Below are positions 1 through 7,884 of a stretch of DNA of 23,912 nt, piece by piece (the stretch's first letter is position 1; every line of letters starts with the position of its first letter). Source of the stretch: an uncultured Acetatifactor sp. (lineage in GTDB: Bacteria > Bacillota > Clostridia > Lachnospirales > Lachnospiraceae). Both the position numbers and the translations under genes were made by a program. The stretch is from assembly GCA_910586515.1 (NCBI GenBank), contig CAJUGL010000054.1:1-23912 (forward strand), written 5' to 3'. Below the pieces are notes generated by a model. It did no database searches. It was not told the DNA's origin and worked only from the letters and a program-made list of their open reading frames with translations.

Positions 1-171
1 ATTGATAAAGGGTAATTAAGGCATAAATGAATATCTGTGTTGTAGCAACCTCTTTCCATTCCCTTCATGCGATAGGGATAATTCAATTAAAAATCAAAAA
101 GAACGGATAGGAAAGGAATAGATAATTTATCATTCTGTAATTTATACTTTCGTATTTTATATATCTATATT
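1..171 (-). pseudogene. Degenerate 3' continuation of the helix-turn-helix gene
   Basis: This AT-rich stretch directly follows the stop codon of the helix-turn-helix gene at 172. Read leftward it is broken by stops in all three frames. Short pieces in different frames look like the region that follows the Pro-Thr linker in DUF6017-type proteins, such as an IPFLS-like piece, then GNGKEVATT-like and IYALI-like residues. I infer that the missing C-terminal half decayed here by frameshifts, but the resemblance is weak and the window edge cuts it off. It may instead be plain non-coding DNA. Confidence 0.3.
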
Positions 172-561
172 TTATTGCGTTGGTTTTCCCTGCGTTGGAA
201 AATCCAATGTTGGATTTTCCGGTGTAGGATTATCCGTGATTGGATTATTGCTGTAACTGTCATTCAACTTGGGGGAAGAATAGACTGTATATTCCATTTC
301 CCGAAGCAATCCCTTTTCATCTCGTATTCTGTTGCGGGTAATATATCCTGCCTGCTCCAGTTCGTGTATAATCGTTGTAATAGCGTCTAACCCCTCTTTG
401 TTGATATAAGCTAACCCTTGCAGAGTGAAATTCCATTCCGGGGGCAAGGAGAGCATTTGACAGAGCAATCCTTTTGCCCGCAGGGATAACTGGCGGTTGC
501 GTAAGTGGGTGTTTGGCATAATCGTATAATCTTTGACTTTTTCTACTCTGAATACTGGCAT
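172..561 (-). CDS. Helix-turn-helix (replication-initiator-like) protein of integrative elements, C-terminally shortened
   Basis: A 129-residue protein read leftward. The N-terminal part (FRVEKVKDYTIMPNTHLRN, then LSLRAKGLL, LSLPPEWNFTLQGL, EGLDAITTIIHELEQAGYI) is the winged helix-turn-helix found in DUF6017-type proteins of Clostridia mobile elements, where it is thought to bind DNA in replication or its control. The ATG at 561 is preferred because AAAGAAAGGA lies about 10 bases upstream; a GTG at 603 would add 14 residues without a clear ribosome site. Family members usually run to about 270-300 residues with a helical C-terminal domain. This one stops inside the Pro-Thr-rich linker (NPTPENPTLDFPTQGKPTQ), so it is probably a remnant. 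A leftward promoter lies at 849-890. Confidence 0.7.
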   Translation of the reverse strand: MPVFRVEKVKDYTIMPNTHLRNRQLSLRAKGLLCQMLSLPPEWNFTLQGLAYINKEGLDAITTIIHELEQAGYITRNRIRDEKGLLREMEYTVYSSPKLNDSYSNNPITDNPTPENPTLDFPTQGKPTQ

Positions 562-848
562 TATAGGCTTGTCCTTTCTTTTCGTGCGAAAGCCGAAGTC
601 CACAGCTTTGAGGGGCGTGTGGGTATGCGTCTTAGTGATTATATTGTGCGTGTTCTGATTTACTGCAATCTTCCCGGTTTGCTTCCCTCCTCCGCCTTGC
701 AGATAGAAAAGCTATACTGCAGACCGCCAGGATTTACAGTAATGCCTACGGGAAAATACCTGGCTGGCGGTCTGGAGTCGTGTTGTACTGCAAATTCAAC
801 CGGTGCGCAGTATATATTGGTTTTTCAGGGTACACGACTTACAGGAAT
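562..848. other. Non-coding leader or boundary region with an 11-bp inverted repeat
   Basis: No convincing gene is present here; the open frame on the + strand has no matching family or ribosome site. The stretch lies between the leftward promoter at 849-890 and the helix-turn-helix gene, so it would be a leader of about 280 bases. It contains a perfect 11-base inverted repeat, CAGACCGCCAG at 720-730 and CTGGCGGTCTG at 764-774, with a 33-base loop, and the heptamer TACTGCA or close variants near 660, 715 and 786. The hairpin could be a leader structure or a nick or attachment site of a mobile element. I cannot tell which. Confidence 0.4.
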
Positions 849-890
849 AGTATAGCAGGCCACTCAGGATGTGTTCGTAAATTTTACGGG
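849..890 (-). promoter_or_regulatory. Leftward promoter with palindromic operator, copy A
   Basis: Read on the - strand, a -10 box TATACT (849-854) lies 19 bases from an imperfect palindrome, TTCGTAA-ATT-TTACGGG on the + strand (874-890), sitting where a -35 box would be. The same arrangement occurs at 9963-10004 and 10845-10886. Around this copy about 45 bases, including TATAGCAGGCC and AATTTC, also match the copy at 10845. It points toward the helix-turn-helix gene that starts at 561. Confidence 0.55.
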
Positions 891-928
891 AATTTCCTCA
901 AAACAGACTAAGAAAGAAATTATATGGT

Positions 929-957
929 TTGCCTTTTTCAGACCGGCATGATAAAAT
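929..957 (+). promoter_or_regulatory. Promoter of the MNT-HEPN pair
   Basis: TTGCCT (929-934), a 17-base spacer and TAAAAT (952-957) form a good vegetative promoter. The start of transcription would be near 964, giving a very short leader that holds only the GGGAGG-like ribosome site before the ATG at 975. Confidence 0.5.
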
Positions 958-974
958 GGAAAGGGAGGGATTCT

Positions 975-1319
975 ATGAATCATATGGAAGAAATGTGGGA
1001 TTTCCCGGTAATGGAAGGGATCGATTTTCCAAACGCAAACCGGGTACATCCGCTGATGCAGAAAAGGGTGGAGACATTGCTCCGCCATCTGTACCTGGAT
1101 AACAACATCAAAAAAGCCGCGCTGTTCGGAAGTTCCCTGGAATTTCGCTGCTGCAGCCGCAGCGATATCGATCTCTATCTGGAAAAATACGACAGAGACA
1201 GGAAGCTGGAGCCTCTGCCCGAGGTGGGATGCGAAGTGGACATTGTAACGAATCTGTCCCCGGAGTCCGCCCTGTACCGTGAAATAGATGCAAAAGGATT
1301 ATTATTGTTTGAGAGGTGA
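975..1319 (+). CDS. MNT-type minimal nucleotidyltransferase (HEPN partner)
   Basis: A 114-residue protein with the core of the minimal nucleotidyltransferase fold: KKAALFGSSLEFRCCSRSDIDLYLE carries the GS signature and the two Asp of the DxD metal site, and CEVDIVTN supplies a third acidic residue on a later strand. Proteins of this family pair with HEPN proteins. In characterised MNT-HEPN toxin-antitoxin pairs the MNT protein neutralises the HEPN RNase by adding AMP to a tyrosine. The ATG at 975 is chosen because AAGGGAGGG lies 5-8 bases upstream; the frame is open from 924, but the earlier start lacks a ribosome site. The gene ends 4 bases before the HEPN start, so the two are almost certainly co-translated. 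Confidence 0.85.
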   Translation: MNHMEEMWDFPVMEGIDFPNANRVHPLMQKRVETLLRHLYLDNNIKKAALFGSSLEFRCCSRSDIDLYLEKYDRDRKLEPLPEVGCEVDIVTNLSPESALYREIDAKGLLLFER

Positions 1320-1323
1320 TACC

Positions 1324-1890
1324 ATGTGCGATATCAGACTGTTTCGAAGCGCAAGACTGGATTACGAAACTGCGAAAAAATTGTGGGAGACTCCCTGGGA
1401 GGATGAGATGATCCTGAACAATGCAGCCTATCATCTGCAGCAGGCGGTGGAGAAGATCCTGAAAGCCGCCCTGGAGTGTGTGGGCGTCACTGTGCCGAAC
1501 ACCCACAAGATCACCAGGTTGTTATCCATGATTACGGCCAACGGCGCGGGCCTCGTCATCACAGACTGGATTGACGACCATTCCGAAATGCTCAGCGAAT
1601 GGGAAGCGGAAACACGGTACAATATGGATTTTATAGTGGAAAAGCGGAAACTGGACAGAGCCATGGAGGAAATCGAAATCTTCTTCCGACTGAACGGTAT
1701 CCAGAAGGAACTGCGCCCGGAGCTTCAGGATCAAGCAGTGCGGGAGAAGCTTCTGCGCTGCCTGCCGGAATCCAGGAGGGAGTGCAGCGATTTTGAGCTG
1801 AACTGCTATTATCTCATGTTCAGAAAAAGAATGGAGGCGGAGTCGCTTCCCGGAGATATCTTTCTCCAGAGATGCCTACAAAGCAATTAG
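1324..1890 (+). CDS. HEPN domain protein (partner of the MNT protein)
   Basis: A 188-residue mostly helical protein. Residues 1-120 resemble HEPN domains of the PF05168 type: LFRSARLDYETAKKLW, then AAYHLQQAVEKILKAAL, then NTHKITRLLSMI and a closing helix with ETRYNMDF. HEPN toxins cut RNA through an Arg-x(4-6)-His motif near the last helix. Here the Arg of ETRYNMDF has no His at that spacing, so RNase activity is doubtful. About 65 C-terminal residues after the domain are unusual and match nothing I recognise. The start at 1324 has GAGAGGTG upstream, and the gene follows the MNT gene by 4 bases. A pair acting as toxin and antitoxin is likely from context but not shown. Confidence 0.8.
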   Translation: MCDIRLFRSARLDYETAKKLWETPWEDEMILNNAAYHLQQAVEKILKAALECVGVTVPNTHKITRLLSMITANGAGLVITDWIDDHSEMLSEWEAETRYNMDFIVEKRKLDRAMEEIEIFFRLNGIQKELRPELQDQAVREKLLRCLPESRRECSDFELNCYYLMFRKRMEAESLPGDIFLQRCLQSN

Positions 1891-1955
1891 GCCGGAGGGC
1901 TGTACAGGAACCTTTGAAGATCTGCCCAATGGCGACGCCGAACACAGCAAAATCG

Positions 1956-2006
1956 AAATCCCCTGCTCCTGTCTGCCAGGCAGGAATACAAGGGATTTCT
2001 TTTTTG
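1956..2006 (+). terminator. Terminator after the MNT-HEPN pair
   Basis: AAATCCC (1956-1962) pairs with GGGATTT (1992-1998), and TCCTG/CAGGA pairs inside the loop. The stem is followed by CTTTTTTG, the layout of a Rho-independent terminator on the + strand. On the other strand the stem is followed by a weaker T run, so it may also serve the leftward operon that ends at 2070. Confidence 0.75.
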
Positions 2007-2069
2007 TTTTATCCCAATTGGGTCATGCTTCAAAGATTTCAGCCTGTGAATTTGAGTGGCGCGAGTCCA

Positions 2070-3251
2070 TTACGCTTTCGTATCTTTCAGCGACTCATAA
2101 TACCGGATGAACTTCTCACCTGTCATGGTTTCTTCCTCGAACACTTTCCTGGCGAGCTTTATGATGAGTTCTTTCTTGTCAGCCAGCTTGTCCGCCGTTT
2201 CCTCATAGAGCTTTTTCAGGAGCCTGCTGACTGCTTCATCGCTCTGCCTGCGGAAGGATTCGGAGCAGCTATATTCGCTTCCGCCCAGATACTGCGCGGT
2301 GTCTTCACGGAGCGCCATAAAACCGAATTCATCCGCAAAGCCGAATTTCTCTACCATAGCGCGGGCGAAGCCTGTGGCGGTTTTCATATCCTCCCCGGCG
2401 CCTACGGAGATATTCTCCTCCCCGTATACCAGCTCTTCGGCGATCCTTCCACCCATGGCGCAGCGGATACGGTTTTTGTAGTCCCTTTTTGTCACGGGCG
2501 CTTTCTGGCTCAGCATCACATATCCCAGCGCGCTGCCCCTGGGAAGGGAAGTGATCTTCTCAAATGGCTCACAGCCGTACAGCCTGCTTACCACCGCATG
2601 TCCTACCTCATGGATGGAGACGGAAGAACAGCTCTGGTCGTTTTTCTCAATGCTGAAGTGTTCTTCCCTGTCTGCAGGATGGGGATCGCCTATCTTCTTT
2701 CTTTCGACGGCTTCGTAAATGTGGCCGTAAAGACAGTCCAGTTCGGCGTTTCCGAATTCGGAGGCGTTCCGGTGAGGCAGTTTGGGGATCCCGGGTTCAG
2801 GATGCTCTTCCCGCACATACCTGATAAAGGCTTCGTTAATGATGTTTTCGATATCTCCCGGCGTATAGCCGCGCGTTATCTCCGCGATCTTCTCCGCCAG
2901 CATTTTGATTCCCTTCCGGTTCTTTTCACAGCTTTCTTCCATACGCCTGTCAGCATTCCTTCCAGTCCCGGCATCGGAAACGGAATAAACGAAATTGCGC
3001 AATGCCCCGCAACGTTTTACCAGGTTCCCTTTGGCCAGTTCGACGCGGACGGCTTTGTCAGGCAAAGTGAAGGACAATTCCTTATCGATCCTGCCGGAGC
3101 GGGTGAATGCGGGATCCAGGGATTCGGGGGCGTTGGTGGCGGCCAGTATGAAAACATTGGAACGCTGCTCTATGCCGTCCATCTGCTTTATGAGCTCGAT
3201 AAAATGGGAATAGGATTCATTCTGGAATCGGTTCTTTGCGATGGCGTCCAC
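2070..3251 (-). pseudogene. FtsH-like AAA/M41 metalloprotease, 5'-truncated
   Basis: The 393-codon frame begins inside an AAA domain. Its first residues, DAIAKNR, are those that follow the Walker B DE in FtsH proteins, and Walker A plus most of Walker B are absent. The frame upstream meets a stop after eight codons that do not resemble FtsH. What remains is the second region of homology (ILAATNAPESLDPAFTRSGRID, about 34-56, with both arginine fingers), the AAA lid, and an M41 peptidase domain with zinc site HEVGH (214-218) and the third ligand Asp in GAGEDMKTAT (about 288). Without Walker A it cannot bind ATP in the normal way. The initiator would be GTG with no good ribosome site. I call it a decayed gene; a separately made peptidase fragment is less likely but not excluded, because the long frame is intact. 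Confidence 0.75.
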
Positions 3252-3323
3252 TTGCCCAATCCCGTTTCTATCTTATCAAATAGCATAGATAAATACAACT
3301 AATAGTATAATATTTTGCCCATC

Positions 3324-5048
3324 TCAATACTCCCTGTCCGCCATTTCCCGGGTATGATTGAAGGAAGCCGCCGCCTCAAGGCTTACTTCCATCTCTTCCA
3401 CATTGTCGAAAGCCCAGTTAAACGCGTTCCGGATATCGGCAGGCATTTCCATTTCCTCATTCAGGTTCTTCACCACCCGGCGCGGGCTGTCGCACCCGCG
3501 CTTGCAGTACCGCTTGAAATCCTCCAAAACCTCCTCGTAGTTTTTCCCCTGTTTTTTGTGGAAGGTAGGATGCAGGCGGAACGCCCCTCCCACATCCCCC
3601 AGGAACTGTTCCCGGTATTTTTTATCCAGGCGCAGATAGTCAAAGCAGTAACGGGTCCCTGCCTTCTCATAAGCCTCCTTCAGGGCCTTTCCCGCGTCCG
3701 GCCTCTTTCCCGCCCTCTCATACAGTTCCCTGTAGTTCTCTTTCCCCGCAAGGAAGAAGACACATCCGCTCACTGTGTGTATGGCCAGCGGAATATAGAG
3801 ATAGGGCGGCCGCTCCCTGTCCTGCTCCAGGCTCTCCCGAAGTTTGTCGGCCTGCTGCGGAGTCACATCCAACACGCAGAATCCCTGGCCTTCCATATGC
3901 CAGACCCCGCTGCCCTCCCCGCCCGTCTGTGCCTTCCTGCAGAATTCATAACCCTCCCGGCTGTCGCAGTACGCCTCGAAGAGCCGCAGGGAAAAGTCCT
4001 GCTTCCGAGGCTCCTTTCCGGACTTTCTTGCCCCCTCCTGCCCTCTGGCGGGATATCCGCTGTCCTGCAGCCAGGTCTTGATCTTAATGTGGAGCGCCAT
4101 CTGCTCCAGACGGGCGGTCAGCCAGGGCAGATAGTCCTCCTTCTTCTCATCCTCCCCGTTTTTCACAGAGATCTCCAGATGCCGCAGCCGTCCGGCAATT
4201 TCCGTCCCTCCGGCATCCCGTTCCTCCTGTATCCGCCTCGCAAGCTCGGTCAGCTTCTTTCCCACATTGGCCTTGATGCGGATGTCTTCGCTCTGGCCGG
4301 CATCCGGATTCCCTGCAGGTTTCCCGTCCCCCGGCGCCTGCGCCCTCTCCGGGGACTCCCCGTTTCCTGCCTTCCCAGGCTTCACCACGCCCGACTCCAA
4401 CAGCAGCGTTTCCAACCACAAATGTCCGTCCGGCATGCTGTTATCCTTATAATAGATGTCCCGCTCAGCCAGATACTCCGTCAGCCACAGATAATAGTCC
4501 GTGTCCGTGATCAGCCCCGCCATATAACCGGCATCGTTCCGCCAAAGCTCCTCCCAGAAGTCACGGCGTTCCTTCTTGTCCTTTCCCGGCACATCCCTTA
4601 GAAGCACATCTTTGGTTTTGTCCTGGTTCCTGGCTCTGGCCCAGTCCGAGTATTCCTCCATTCCCATCACTTTTCCCAACAGCCCCTTGATTCGGGACTC
4701 GTCCCGGGTCCGTATGGGTTTCTCCGCCAAAAGCCATGGAAGTTTCTCCCAAAAGTCCCGGCCTTTCCCCGGAGCCTCCTCCAGCAGCCTGCTCCATTCC
4801 GGATCCTCCCTCACAGCCTCTTCCAGCAATTCCCTGATTGGAGACCTGCCCTTCGACTGCAGGTGATTCTTACGGCTATACTCCGAAAGCGACTTGTCAA
4901 GGCACTTCAGCAGCCCCGAAACATTCTCCGCCCAAAAAGCCCTGTAGAGGAAAGCCCTCTCACGTTGGTCTTCGCTTTTGACCTGGTAATCGTAGATAAT
5001 ATCATTGTAAAAAGTCTCACGGATACTGTTCACTGATTTTTCTTCCAT
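3324..5048 (-). CDS. Unknown 574-residue protein of the clpP-virD4 operon
   Basis: I do not recognise a family. The protein is soluble in appearance: no signal peptide and no membrane segment. The first 210 residues are rich in Trp, Tyr and charged residues (DFWEKLPWLL, DFWEELWRN, DYYLWLTEYL). Residues about 225-260 form a Gly/Pro/Glu-rich flexible linker. Then comes a charged helical part (KLTELARRIQEERDAG) and a C-terminal part with GFCVLDVTPQQADKL and YLYIPLAIHTVSGCVFFLAG. The ATG at 5048 has GAGGGGG upstream and overlaps the end of the preceding gene by 19 bases, which implies translational coupling. Its place after the ClpP-like and VirD4-like genes suggests it is an accessory part of the same system. 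Confidence 0.75.
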   Translation of the reverse strand: MEEKSVNSIRETFYNDIIYDYQVKSEDQRERAFLYRAFWAENVSGLLKCLDKSLSEYSRKNHLQSKGRSPIRELLEEAVREDPEWSRLLEEAPGKGRDFWEKLPWLLAEKPIRTRDESRIKGLLGKVMGMEEYSDWARARNQDKTKDVLLRDVPGKDKKERRDFWEELWRNDAGYMAGLITDTDYYLWLTEYLAERDIYYKDNSMPDGHLWLETLLLESGVVKPGKAGNGESPERAQAPGDGKPAGNPDAGQSEDIRIKANVGKKLTELARRIQEERDAGGTEIAGRLRHLEISVKNGEDEKKEDYLPWLTARLEQMALHIKIKTWLQDSGYPARGQEGARKSGKEPRKQDFSLRLFEAYCDSREGYEFCRKAQTGGEGSGVWHMEGQGFCVLDVTPQQADKLRESLEQDRERPPYLYIPLAIHTVSGCVFFLAGKENYRELYERAGKRPDAGKALKEAYEKAGTRYCFDYLRLDKKYREQFLGDVGGAFRLHPTFHKKQGKNYEEVLEDFKRYCKRGCDSPRRVVKNLNEEMEMPADIRNAFNWAFDNVEEMEVSLEAAASFNHTREMADREY

Positions 5049-6415
5049 TGCAGCCCCCTCTCACAGCGTTCCGCCTGCCGGCAGGGACCGTCATAGATAC
5101 GGCTGTACACGTCCAATACCTTATCGGTATCCGCCATAGGGGAGAGTTCCCTATCAAGCAGATACAGATCCACGATCACCTCCAGTTCCTGCGAAAAGTC
5201 CCGCAGAACCTCTGGTCCGGCCTTCTCAAAGAGCGCCGCAAACCTCCGGCAGGCTTCCAGATACTCGGCCCTGCATGCAAAGCCTAAGGCAAGCCCGGCC
5301 AGGTAATCCCTCCGCTCGTACTCCTCTGCCATCCGCTCCAACTCGGCGGCCTCAAATGCGGCTTTGGTTTCGAAATCAGGGAAGGGGTAAGGGTCATCGT
5401 CCTCATCATAATCCGCATAGGCATCATAATCGTCATAGGCATCATAATCCTCATAGGCATCCCCGTAGTCGTCATCTCCGTCCGGGCCGCCATCGGCTCC
5501 CTCCGCAGGGACATCGGTGTTTTCCCTGTTTTCGCAGCACACAGAGCCGTCCATTCCGTCCTCGCCGCTGCCATTCTCCGTCTGCACCGCTTTTTCCGCC
5601 CGGACTGCCCCTTCCTCCAGAGTCGTGTCTTTGTCCGAAGCCGTTCCTTCGCCCACGCTTATCGCTTTGTCCGGGGCCGTTTCTTCGCCGGAGCTTATCG
5701 CTTTGTCCGGGGCTGTTCCTTCTCCCGATTCCGCCGCTTCGTCCCGGGCGATCCCCTCGCCCCTTCCTTTCCGGCAGGAACCCGAATGATGCCTGATGAA
5801 GATGCGTTTCATGTTGCCCTCATTGGTCATGGAATTAAGCCTGGTATTCGGCAGCCTCCACCAGGGACTCATAGCGCTGTCGTCGGACTCTCTCTCCGGA
5901 TCAACAATGGTTTTATAGAGATGGAAGCCGAAGTGTGTGTCATAGCCCTCGTAGAGTTCATTCGTTTTGCTGCCGTCCGGACCGGCCATGACGCACCATC
6001 TCCTGGATATCCGCCTGGCCTGTTCCAGAAGGAAAGCAAAATCCGTCCGCTCCTTCGACACAAAGCCGTAAGGATAGGCACGTGCATACGCCCCCTCGTA
6101 CAGACTGCACCGCATGACCAAGTAGAGGTAGAGTCCATACAGCTCCCGCCGCTCCCTAAGATAGGGTTCCGCCAGGCTCTCTCCTGTAGCCGGATCCCTG
6201 TCCATATACGTCTGCAGCTTCTCCGCCCAGCCGCCCATGAGTTCTCCCACCAGAACGCAGAGCTTCTCCTGGCTAAAGTTTCCCTTCCCGTCCGTGATCT
6301 GCGGCCGGAAGGAGTATCCATGCCCCTTCATATGGCCTGTCAGCCTCTCTGTCACCTCCTGGAGGCACAGCAGATTCTTTTGGTAATTTCCCCAGTTTCC
6401 CTCCAATATTCTCAT
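5030..6415 (-). CDS. Unknown 461-residue protein with repetitive acidic linker
   Basis: No family recognised. Residues 1-210 look globular (ELYGLYLYLVMRCSLYEGAYARAYPYGF, then TDFAFLLEQARRISRRWC, and WWRLPNTRLNSM). Residues about 229-262 carry three imperfect copies of a 12-residue unit of the type SGEGTAPDKAI. Residues about 310-343 are almost only Asp, Tyr and Ala (DYDAYDDYDAYADYDEDDD). A helical C-terminal part of about 115 residues follows (FETKAAFEAAELERMAEEY to the end). It resembles two domains joined by a long, negatively charged tether. The ATG at 6415 has GAGG about 10 bases upstream. The end overlaps the next gene by 19 bases, so the two proteins are probably made in matched amounts. 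Confidence 0.75.
   Translation of the reverse strand: MRILEGNWGNYQKNLLCLQEVTERLTGHMKGHGYSFRPQITDGKGNFSQEKLCVLVGELMGGWAEKLQTYMDRDPATGESLAEPYLRERRELYGLYLYLVMRCSLYEGAYARAYPYGFVSKERTDFAFLLEQARRISRRWCVMAGPDGSKTNELYEGYDTHFGFHLYKTIVDPERESDDSAMSPWWRLPNTRLNSMTNEGNMKRIFIRHHSGSCRKGRGEGIARDEAAESGEGTAPDKAISSGEETAPDKAISVGEGTASDKDTTLEEGAVRAEKAVQTENGSGEDGMDGSVCCENRENTDVPAEGADGGPDGDDDYGDAYEDYDAYDDYDAYADYDEDDDPYPFPDFETKAAFEAAELERMAEEYERRDYLAGLALGFACRAEYLEACRRFAALFEKAGPEVLRDFSQELEVIVDLYLLDRELSPMADTDKVLDVYSRIYDGPCRQAERCERGLQWKKNQ
5393..5731 (-). repeat. Tandem coding repeats in the 461-residue protein
   Basis: Two short repeat arrays lie inside one gene. At about 5630-5731 an imperfect unit of roughly 36-39 bases occurs three times (protein unit like SGEGTAPDKAI). 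At about 5393-5476 a 12-18 base unit containing CATAATC and TCATAGGCAT recurs, encoding DYDAY-type repeats. Both could change length by slippage without breaking the frame if whole units are lost or gained. Confidence 0.6.
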
Positions 6416-6480
6416 CCTTTTCTTACCTCTCCTCTCCTGAAATCGGGAATATATGTGTGCCCTGTATAAAACAATCCGGC

Positions 6481-6519
6481 GGATTCCCGCAAGACGTCCC
6501 GCTACATCTTGCGGAATCC
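6481..6519 (-). other. Intergenic hairpin inside the clpP-virD4 operon
   Basis: GGATTCCCGCAAGA (6481-6494) pairs with TCTTGCGGAATCC (6507-6519) with a single bulged base, in the 121-base gap between two operon genes. On the coding strand only a short T-containing stretch (GGATTGTTTTATAC) follows, so it is a weak terminator at best. It may act as an attenuator or RNA-processing or stability stem that sets the ratio of upstream to downstream products. Confidence 0.45.
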
Positions 6520-6536
6520 TGTATGGGCTGTCACAG

Positions 6537-7631
6537 TCAGAAGCCGGACCATTCAGCCGGCAGATACGGCTCCACCCACATCGTATACAGATACACCGCC
6601 GACGCGTTTATCTCCTCCATGGCATGGGCCATCCGTTCCTCGCAGATGTTCTTCTCCAGAAGCTCCCGGAAATCCCGGAAGGGCGTCTGGGCTGCCAGCG
6701 CACGCAGGGACTGGGGGCTGCAGTCATATTCAGGTAAAAATACCTGGCTGCGGACAGCTCTCGGGGCAAGTCCTTCCCTGCCGGGATCCGGCACATCCTC
6801 CGGATACGCTCCGGCCAGGGCGAGATAATGCCCATAAGGATCCGGATACCATCCCCCTTCCTCCATCAGCTTCCGTCCCTCCAAACCGGGACAATACTTA
6901 CCCAGGATCTCCCGGAACTGTCGTGCGCTGTCCGCCTGCGTCCCTCCCTGTTCTTCCAGGCAGCAGCAGAGGGCATCCATGCAGCGGAGGATATGGTCCA
7001 GACGGCCAAATTCCTGCTGCGCGGCAATATAGCGCCTTAGGATATCCGCCAGGGCATCCCCCAGAGGCCATGAGCCGTCGCGGCTCTTCAGGAAGCGCTG
7101 TCCGAACAATCGGAAATCTGTATGGGACGCTCCCGGCATCCCCTCCTCCCCGGAAGTAAATTCCGCCAGGGCATCCAGATACTGTCCCAGGGTCATCCTC
7201 ATGCAGTGGCAGATATCTTTGTTCTTCCCCCTGCCCTTCGCATGGTCCAGCAGCATCAGCCCCAGCAAAATGACGGCATTGACCGTGCCGGCGCGCCAGA
7301 GGGACTGGCAGGGATTACAGGAGTCCTCCGCAGACAGCACCATTTCCGGCTGATCCCGCATACGGCAGGCGGTATCGTAGATTATCGCCAGCCTGAAGGT
7401 CTGACAGAAGCCATGATAAGTATCCACGTCCACAGAGGGATGCTCCCAGAACCTCCCTGTCAGTTCATTCATGGCATCCAAGTCTTCCGCTCCGCAGAAA
7501 AAATACCCGGCGGGGATTTCGGAAAATTTCTGCACCATCCGGACGGCGGCTTCCGGCGAGGATGCCCGGGATTCTGCCGCATATTGAAGCCGCTCCTCCA
7601 GTGTCAAAAGATCTCTTTCCTGTTTTTCCAT
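6537..7631 (-). CDS. Unknown protein next to the VirD4-like ATPase
   Basis: A 364-residue protein of unknown family when started at the ATG at 7631, which has AAAGGTGA five bases upstream. It is helical and without signal peptide. Notable parts are LLTLEERLQYAAESR near the start, VDTYHGFCQTFRLAIIYDTACRM, a hydrophobic stretch NAVILLGLMLL too short to be a confident membrane span, a CCC triplet (MDALCCCLEEQ), and a C-terminal INASAVYLYTMWVEPYLP. The same frame stays open for another 97 codons up to an ATG at 7922, overlapping the end of the VirD4-like gene, and that ATG has a GGAG upstream. The longer 461-residue form is therefore possible. The gene belongs to the leftward operon. Confidence 0.7.
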   Translation of the reverse strand: MEKQERDLLTLEERLQYAAESRASSPEAAVRMVQKFSEIPAGYFFCGAEDLDAMNELTGRFWEHPSVDVDTYHGFCQTFRLAIIYDTACRMRDQPEMVLSAEDSCNPCQSLWRAGTVNAVILLGLMLLDHAKGRGKNKDICHCMRMTLGQYLDALAEFTSGEEGMPGASHTDFRLFGQRFLKSRDGSWPLGDALADILRRYIAAQQEFGRLDHILRCMDALCCCLEEQGGTQADSARQFREILGKYCPGLEGRKLMEEGGWYPDPYGHYLALAGAYPEDVPDPGREGLAPRAVRSQVFLPEYDCSPQSLRALAAQTPFRDFRELLEKNICEERMAHAMEEINASAVYLYTMWVEPYLPAEWSGF

Positions 7632-7884
7632 ATTTTCACCTTTCTGCCCGTTATCGACGGGCTTTGATTTTAATGTTTGCTTCTCCCTGTTGCTGAATAT
7701 GATGCCCGTTCCATCCCTGTCCCAGCGGCAGTCACCGGCTTCATCCTCATACGGGGAATCCTCCGGAAACTCCGAGCCGTATTCCCAGAAACCGGCCCTC
7801 TGCATCTTTTTCCTGCTCTCTGCCATCTTAGCATACGCTGAAGAATAATACAACTTACAGCATAGGTAGTTGCGTCCAAATATG

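Noticed and set aside
1891..2066. A possible continuation of the HEPN gene in another frame
   Set aside because: The frame is open, but no homology is recognisable and a strong terminator crosses it.
1872..3302. A 476-codon open frame on the + strand
   Set aside because: It lies antisense to the M41 protease frame, has no ribosome site, and its translation shows no known domain, while the opposite strand has clear AAA and M41 motifs.
3315..4601. A 428-codon open frame on the + strand
   Set aside because: It is rich in Pro, Leu and His as expected from the antisense of a Glu/Gly-rich gene; the overlapping leftward genes fit an operon with coupled starts.
5393..5476. CRISPR-like short repeats
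   Set aside because: The repeats are in frame, adjoin one another without spacers, and encode an Asp/Tyr-rich run.
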